Origin: CBDFGE01 sp965247055
Lineage (GTDB): Bacteria; Chloroflexota; Dehalococcoidia; Lucifugimonadales; JAGWBF01
Assembly (NCBI GenBank): GCA_965247055.1
Contig: CBDFGE010000003.1
Location: 248,001-312,000 of the forward strand
DNA length: 64,000 bases
Direction: 5' to 3'
Of this stretch, positions 59,401 to 64,000 are shown piece by piece. Within the stretch, counting starts at the first letter, position 1, and every line of letters begins with the position of its first letter. The notes beneath the pieces were generated by a model that searched no databases, was not told where the DNA came from, and saw only the letters and a program-made list of their open reading frames with translations. Made by a program: the position numbers and the translations under genes.

Positions 59401-60222
59401 TCAGCGTTTGCCCGTCTCCAGCCATAGCCTGTACACTTCTCTCCTGGGGCCGCCCGTTGCTTGGACCACCGTGGCCACCGCGTCCCTGGCCTTGAGACCC
59501 TCGCCTCTGAGGCGCCGCAGCTCGTCTTCGGCCCAGGCGGGATCCCAGGATACCTCTTTGCCTGAAATCCCGGACAGCACCAGGGTAAACTCTCCCTTGG
59601 GCTCGACGAAGTGGGCCATGGCCTGCGTTACGGTGCCCTGGAACAGCTCTTCGTACAGCTTGGTCATTTCCTTGCACACCACCATCTCTCTATCCCCCAG
59701 CACCGCCAGCGCGTCACTCAAGGAGCTGAGCAGCCGGTGGGGGGCCTCGAAGGCCACGATAGCGAAGGGCTGAGTCTTTATCGACTCCAGCAAGCGTCTC
59801 CGCTCGCCTTTCCGCCGGGGGAGGAACCCCACGAACAGAGCGCCCTTGCCCGCCACAGTAGAGACGGCCAGGGCCGTGGTCACCGCCGAAGGTCCGGGCA
59901 CCGGGACCACCGGGACCCCGGCCCTCAGCGCGCCCATCACGAGCTCCCGCCCCGGGTCGCTGATTCCGGGCATACCAGCCTCGGAGACAAGGGCCACATC
60001 CTTTGTCTTGAGGGTTTCGATAAGGAGGGGCACCTTTGTCCTCGTGTTGTGCTCGTGGAAGCTGGAGAGGGGGGTGTCTATGGAGTAGTGGCGGAGGAGC
60101 ACCTTGGTGGTGCGGGTGTCTTCGGCGGCGATCAGCCCCACCTCGCCCAGCACCCTCAAGGCCCGCAGGGTGATGTCCTCAAGATTGCCGATGGGGGTCC
60201 CTACTACGTAAAGTGTGCCCAT
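59401..60222 (-). CDS. rsmI: 16S rRNA (cytidine1402-2'-O)-methyltransferase RsmI
   Basis: Tetrapyrrole-methylase fold enzyme; modifies C1402 in the decoding site. The N-terminus TLYVVGTPIGNLEDITLRAL, AAEDTRTTKVLLRHYSI, LVSEAGMPGISDPGRELV and VVPVPGPSAVTTALAVS define the family. 273 residues, normal. C-terminal extension with RLRGEGLKARDAVATVV helix-turn-helix-like part is typical. Confidence 0.97.
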   Translation of the reverse strand: MGTLYVVGTPIGNLEDITLRALRVLGEVGLIAAEDTRTTKVLLRHYSIDTPLSSFHEHNTRTKVPLLIETLKTKDVALVSEAGMPGISDPGRELVMGALRAGVPVVPVPGPSAVTTALAVSTVAGKGALFVGFLPRRKGERRRLLESIKTQPFAIVAFEAPHRLLSSLSDALAVLGDREMVVCKEMTKLYEELFQGTVTQAMAHFVEPKGEFTLVLSGISGKEVSWDPAWAEDELRRLRGEGLKARDAVATVVQATGGPRREVYRLWLETGKR

Positions 60223-60238
60223 GACTCGGCCCGCACTA

Positions 60239-60946
60239 TCAAAACCCCAGGCCCTGCTCTTTCAGGCTGACGTGGCGCTGGGCCCCCAGGATTATGTGGT
60301 CCAGGAGCTCGATGCCCAGGAGCTCGCCCGAGGCCTGAAGCTGCGCCGTGATGGCGCCGTCTTCAGCGCTGGGAGTCGGGTCTCCCGATGGGTGATTGTG
60401 AACGACGCTGATCGCAGGGGCATTGTCGCGAATGGCCTGCCTGAATACCTCGGCCGGGCGGACGACCGACGAGTTCACGTTGCCGATGTATATCTCGCTT
60501 ACGCCCGTCACGTGGTTCTTGGTATCCAGGAGGAGCACTCTCAGGTGCTCCTGGTCCAGGATAGTCATCTCGGCGGCCATCAGGTTGGCCACATCTTCGG
60601 GACTCCTGATTACGGCCCTGTCCTCCGGATGGAGAGAGACCTGCCGACGGCCAAGCTCCAGGGCGGCCATAATCTGGCATGCCTTGGCCTCGCTTACTCC
60701 CTTCAACGAGCAGAGCTCGTTGAAGCTGGCCCTGGCAAGGCCGGCCAAGCCCCGGAACCGGGAGAGCAGCCGCACCGCGAGGTTCAAGACGTTCTCTCCG
60801 GTTACGCCGGTCCGGAGGAGGATTGCGATGAGCTCCGCGTTACTAAGGTAGCCGGGGCCGTACTCCCGGAGGCGCTCCCTTGGCCGTTCCCCTCGGGGAA
60901 GGTCGCGTATCATCGTGGTGTAGGCCACGTTGCTCTCCGTGGGCAT
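60239..60946 (-). CDS. radC: RadC-family JAB1/MPN metalloprotein
   Basis: 235 residues. Helix-hairpin-helix part AELIAILLRTGVTGENVLNL, and the JAMM motif: VHNHPSGDPTPSAED and GIELLDHIILG. Zn-binding HxH...D set complete. Historically named DNA repair, but its biochemical function is unsettled. Start ATG 60946. It is followed by rsmI after 16 bp on the same strand. Confidence 0.95.
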   Translation of the reverse strand: MPTESNVAYTTMIRDLPRGERPRERLREYGPGYLSNAELIAILLRTGVTGENVLNLAVRLLSRFRGLAGLARASFNELCSLKGVSEAKACQIMAALELGRRQVSLHPEDRAVIRSPEDVANLMAAEMTILDQEHLRVLLLDTKNHVTGVSEIYIGNVNSSVVRPAEVFRQAIRDNAPAISVVHNHPSGDPTPSAEDGAITAQLQASGELLGIELLDHIILGAQRHVSLKEQGLGF

Positions 60947-61139
60947 TTGACCTCCTCTTCGCTACCGGTACAGGTGCATTATACAGGTTCGCCACAGTGC
61001 AGTGCCTCCAGGGGGATTATCCGTGTGCCCGGTGCTGGTGTGCACGTCGAGGCCGGTGCCGTGGGAGAGTCCGGGATCCTGGCAGGACAGGGGATGGGAT
61101 AGTAGAATACTGGGTAACCCAAGAGCAGGAGGTTGAATC

Positions 61140-61985
61140 ATGACCACACGAGTCCAGCCCCAGGACCGGGTCGTAACCGTGAACGGACTCAAGATCCACT
61201 ACCTCGACTGGGGAACCGTGGGAAAGCCGGCGATGGTGCTGCTGCACGGGTTAAGGGGGCACGCCCATTCTTGGGACGACTTCTCTGCGAGCATGTGCCA
61301 GAGGTACCATGTCCTGGCCCTGGACCAGCGCGGCCGTGGGGACAGCGACTGGGCACGGGACGGCAATTACACCACCGATGCCTACGTCTCGGACCTGGCG
61401 GGATTTTGCAAGGCGTTGAACCTGGACTCCTTCATCCTTGCGGGCCACTCCATGGGGGGCCGGACCAGCATGGCCTTCACCGCCAGATACCCCTCAATGG
61501 TCCAGAAGCTCATCATAGTGGACATCGGCCCGGTGCTTGACCCTCGGGGGGGCGAGCGCATTCGCCAGGAGATCCTGGCGGTCCCCGAGGAGTTCGACTC
61601 CTTTGAAGCCGCGGTGGAGTACATGGGCAAGCAGAACCGCTACTCCTCGGACCGGGTCCTGAGGCGCCGGCTACAATACTCCACCAGAGAGTTGCCCAAC
61701 GGCAAGTTCGGCTGGCGCTACGACATAGCCATTCGGGAAGAGAGACGGCAGAGCACCGGCGCCGCCTCGGTGGACCTCTGGCCGGCGGTGCGGAGTATAT
61801 CCTGTCCGGCCCTGCTAGTGCGCGGGGTAGACACGGATATTCTCAGCCCGGAGGCGGCCAAGGAGGTGGTGAAGGCCATCCCCAACGCCACCCTGACCGA
61901 GGTACAGCGAGCAGGGCACATGGTCTTCGAAGACAACCCGGAGGACTTCCTTGCCGCGGTACGCGGGTTCCTCGATGAGAGCTAG
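61140..61985 (+). CDS. Alpha/beta-fold hydrolase
   Basis: 281 residues. Oxyanion region VLLHGLRGHAHSWDDF, DQRGRGDSDW, nucleophile elbow AGHSMGGRTSMAFT, acid in RGVDTDILSPEA and His in RAGHMVFEDNPEDF: complete catalytic triad of an esterase/C-C hydrolase-type enzyme. ATG 61140 has AGGAGG eight bases upstream; TAGAAT at 61103-61108 is a likely -10. Overlaps the next gene's start by a few bases. Substrate unknown. Confidence 0.92.
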   Translation: MTTRVQPQDRVVTVNGLKIHYLDWGTVGKPAMVLLHGLRGHAHSWDDFSASMCQRYHVLALDQRGRGDSDWARDGNYTTDAYVSDLAGFCKALNLDSFILAGHSMGGRTSMAFTARYPSMVQKLIIVDIGPVLDPRGGERIRQEILAVPEEFDSFEAAVEYMGKQNRYSSDRVLRRRLQYSTRELPNGKFGWRYDIAIREERRQSTGAASVDLWPAVRSISCPALLVRGVDTDILSPEAAKEVVKAIPNATLTEVQRAGHMVFEDNPEDFLAAVRGFLDES

Positions 61986-62793
61986 CCAGCGATGGAGGGC
62001 CATGGTCGAGGCGGAGCACGCCCAGTCGGACCGCATGCGTAGCGGCCCGCCTCCCGGGGACCACTGGCACGACCACGCCGAGCACTTCAGGGCAGACCCC
62101 CGGCGCACCGACGACCCCCTGGTAGACCGCCTGCTGAAAGAGGTGGCCCCCCACAACACGGTCATAGACGTGGGCGCCGGAGGCGGAAGGATCGCTCTGC
62201 CTCTGGCTCTGCGGTGCCGTCACGTCACCGCCGTGGAACCCTCGCCTAGCATGGCCTCGGTGCTGCGCCAGCAGTCGGAGGAGCACGGCATCGCCAACGT
62301 GTCTCTGGTGCAGGCCCGTTGGGAAGAGGCCGAGGTGGGCCAGGCGGACATAATGCTCTGCATCCACGTTCTCTACGTGGTCCGCGACATCGAGCATTTC
62401 GTGAGGAAGCTGAGCACCCACGGCAGGGAGCGGGTGGTTGTGGTGCTGTTCAGGTCGCCTCCCCAATCGCAGCTCTACCGGCTGTGGAAGCTGGTCCACG
62501 GTGAAGAGCGCCTGCCCCTGCCCGGCCTCCCAGAGCTTGACGACGTGCTCCAGGAGATGGAGATAGATGCCCACCTCGAGATGCTGCCTCCCCAGAGCTC
62601 CAGGGGGTACGAAGACGCCCAGCAGGCGCTGGAGCAGATAGCTGGCCGCCTGTACCTGACCCCCGACAGCGAGAAATGGAGGACCCTTGAGCGGGCGTTG
62701 CCGGACCTGTTGGAGGAGACGGACGGCACATTTAAGATCGAGGGGATCCCGGCCCTGGAGCCGGGGCTGTTGTCGTGGCGCCCCGCCCTTTAG
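61975..62793 (+). CDS. Class I SAM-dependent methyltransferase
   Basis: About 272 residues. Motif I VIDVGAGGGRIALPLALR, acidic end of strand 2 in VTAVEPSPSMASVL, and post-motif LQARWEEAEVGQADIMLCIH. Family near Methyltransf_25. ATG 61975 overlaps the hydrolase stop (coupled start); ATG 62002 with GGAGGG is an alternative. Located in an apparent two-gene unit with the hydrolase. Substrate unknown. Confidence 0.85.
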   Translation: MRASQRWRAMVEAEHAQSDRMRSGPPPGDHWHDHAEHFRADPRRTDDPLVDRLLKEVAPHNTVIDVGAGGGRIALPLALRCRHVTAVEPSPSMASVLRQQSEEHGIANVSLVQARWEEAEVGQADIMLCIHVLYVVRDIEHFVRKLSTHGRERVVVVLFRSPPQSQLYRLWKLVHGEERLPLPGLPELDDVLQEMEIDAHLEMLPPQSSRGYEDAQQALEQIAGRLYLTPDSEKWRTLERALPDLLEETDGTFKIEGIPALEPGLLSWRPAL

Positions 62794-62812
62794 ACCGGGG
62801 GCGTACCGGCGT

Positions 62813-63240
62813 CTACATGTCCAGGACGATGGTGGACCAGCCGAAGTCCCGCGCTCCGTAGCCCTCGCCGTTGTAGGGGTTGGAGTATTCCCGGAAGCCG
62901 GCCCCTTCGACCATATGGTGGCTCTTGGCCACTATCTCATCCGCCAGCTCGGGGTAGCCGTGGTGCCTGAGGCCGTGGCTCAGGCACCAGTTGGTGTTCA
63001 TCCAGGTGGGACCTCGCCAGATGAAGCCGTGGGGGTCTCCCGGCATGAACTTGGGCTCCAACGCTGAGACCGAGGGCACGGGGTACGGCAGACAGAAGTG
63101 GTCTGGGGAAGTCAGGATGCCCTGGACCAGGCGCCGGACGATCTCTCGGGGCAGGTCCTCCAGTATCAGGGGCATCAGGGAGCTAACGGTAACTATCTTG
63201 ACCGGCCTCTCGGCGGCTCTGGACAGGTCGTAGGTTGAGG
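62813..63240 (-). pseudogene. Glycoside hydrolase (GH63/MGH1-like) C-terminal remnant
   Basis: Frame with KIVTVSSLMPLILEDLP, then DPHGFIWRGPTWMNTNWCLS, HGLRHHGYPELADEIVAKSH, FREYSNPYNGEGYGARDFGW and a stop. This is the end of an (alpha/alpha)6-barrel glycosidase of the mannosylglycerate hydrolase/GH63 type, which is usually 400-800 residues. In this frame a stop lies at about 63254, right at the start of the S51 peptidase gene, so over two thirds of the enzyme is missing. A truncated relic; the junction is abrupt. Confidence 0.75.
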
Positions 63241-63246
63241 TGAGCT

Positions 63247-63936
63247 ATGGCAGAAGGGATAGTTCTTGTGGGGGGCGACGAATTTCGCCCCGGCTGCGAG
63301 GAGATGGACAGGGCCATCCTGAGCGCCGCGAGTGGAAAGGGCCCCTCGATGGTATTGGTTCTGCCCACCGCGGCAGTTACCGGCCCCCAGAAGGCGGCCG
63401 CCGACGGCGTGCGGCATTTCTCCAACCTGGGCGCGATGGCCCGTGAGCTGATGGTCTTGGACAGGGGCCACGCTAACGATGAGCACTTGATCGAGGCGGT
63501 GTCCGGAGCCTCCGTAGTCTACTTTACCGGAGGCAGCCCCACCGACCTGCTCGCGGCCCTTGTCGGCTCGAAGCTGCTGGCGAAGTTGAGGGCCGCCCTG
63601 GCCGGTGGCGCGGTCATAGGGGGGTCGAGCGCGGGGGCAATGGTGATGGGCTCCGCGATGAGGGACCCCTCCTCGGGCATCTGGGTGGAGGGACTGGGGA
63701 TTGCGGAGGGCCTGGCGATTTTGCCCCACCACGAGCGCAGTGACCCCGCCCAAGTGGCGGAGGAGCTTGCGGAGACGGCACCACCGGACCTGAGAGTCCT
63801 GGGCATCGACGCGAGGACCTGCGCCTTTGGGACCGTAGGGAGCTGGCAGGTGCTGGGAGTCGGGAAAGTGACCACCTACCATGGCGGCTCGTGGGCGACC
63901 TACCGTGCAGGCGAGACGCTCCCCAGGCAGTTCTGA
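63247..63936 (+). CDS. Peptidase S51 / cyanophycinase-like protein
   Basis: 229 residues. Class I glutamine amidotransferase-like fold with the S51 nucleophile elbow VIGGSSAGAMVMG (Ser) after FTGGSPTDLL. GIVLVGGDEFRPGCEEMD at the start and VLGIDARTCAF near the end match cyanophycinase/dipeptidase E relatives. ATG 63247 follows GAGGTGA. Probably cleaves small Asp-containing peptides; no cyanophycin synthetase is present in this window. Confidence 0.88.
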   Translation: MAEGIVLVGGDEFRPGCEEMDRAILSAASGKGPSMVLVLPTAAVTGPQKAAADGVRHFSNLGAMARELMVLDRGHANDEHLIEAVSGASVVYFTGGSPTDLLAALVGSKLLAKLRAALAGGAVIGGSSAGAMVMGSAMRDPSSGIWVEGLGIAEGLAILPHHERSDPAQVAEELAETAPPDLRVLGIDARTCAFGTVGSWQVLGVGKVTTYHGGSWATYRAGETLPRQF

Positions 63937-63964
63937 CGCCAGCGACCAGAGCGTTCGTGACGGC

Positions 63965-64000
63965 CTAACCGGCGACCCTCAGGTACTCCTCTGCGTCGGT
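63965..64000 (-). CDS. Possible 3' end of a gene entering from the right
   Basis: The minus-strand frame ends TDAEEYLRVAG then TAG. Only 11 codons are visible, so this is a guess based on codon use and on the otherwise unexplained end. Confidence 0.25.
   Translation of the reverse strand, partial: TDAEEYLRVAG

Noticed and set aside
1..64000. CRISPR arrays, rRNA genes, tmRNA, RNase P RNA, prophage
   Set aside because: Looked for the characteristic repeats and core sequences on both strands and saw none.

Overview
The window reads as a chromosomal piece of a GC-rich bacterium, most likely a Chloroflexota member of the Dehalococcoidia/SAR202 type. This assignment is inference. It rests on two luciferase-like flavin monooxygenases close to a nitrile-hydratase-like pair, a short bacterial SRP RNA, PilZ-free and LPS-free gene content, a RadC/RsmI/archaeal-type MetG set, and many small Chloroflexota-style hypothetical genes. 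No rRNA operon, CRISPR array, prophage or conjugation module was seen.

Layout. 1-13.4 kb is a minus-strand housekeeping block: mogA, trmD, rplS, priA, then the tightly packed def-cca-secD-secF run. It begins with a two-gene MacB/LolCDE-like ABC system whose ATPase is frameshifted. A tRNA-Pro(GGG) lies at 13.75 kb. 14-18.4 kb is a catabolic-looking cluster: nitrile hydratase/thiocyanate hydrolase-like beta and alpha subunits, two luciferase-like monooxygenases and a short-chain dehydrogenase. 18.4-22.6 kb holds lgt, ispE, rsmA, the SRP RNA (ffs) and galU. 22.6-25.8 kb has a DinB-like protein, a VioB-type ferritin-like protein, a cyclic-nucleotide-binding protein and a double-CDGSH iron-sulfur protein.

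25.8-43.2 kb is a rearranged zone bounded by IS256-family elements and containing two near-identical, inverted IS3-family copies. Between and around them are broken genes (glgP, gdhA, a response regulator, hemolysin III, an IS630 remnant, a beta-propeller/Hcp fusion) and intact ones (GPH-type transporter, ychF, an ABC-F protein, an RNase D-like nuclease, a 52-residue SEC-C zinc protein, a dockerin protein). 43.2-45.6 kb is a three-gene ABC export module. 45.7-49.1 kb carries an EVE-domain protein, a Ni/Co transporter and unknown genes. 49.2-53.1 kb is a plus-strand biosynthetic run tyrA-aroA-gmk-lipA. The remainder holds HAD, amidohydrolase, polyprenyl synthase, metG, thioredoxin-like, rsmI, radC, alpha/beta hydrolase, methyltransferase, a glycosidase remnant and an S51 peptidase.

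Most notable observation: the lipoprotein enzyme Lgt carries an internal insertion of about 90 residues that aligns with a module repeated four or five times in the unusually long SecD of the same window, and which corresponds to the first extracytoplasmic domain of SecF. Other points: a secreted beta-propeller joined to a type VI Hcp-like domain and inactivated by three single-base lesions, an SRP RNA with a shortened apical stem, and a nitrile-hydratase beta subunit whose tail copies the alpha-subunit N-terminal helix. Several genes carry isolated 1-nt lesions and IS copies sit at mismatched junctions, so part of the decay could be assembly or consensus error.
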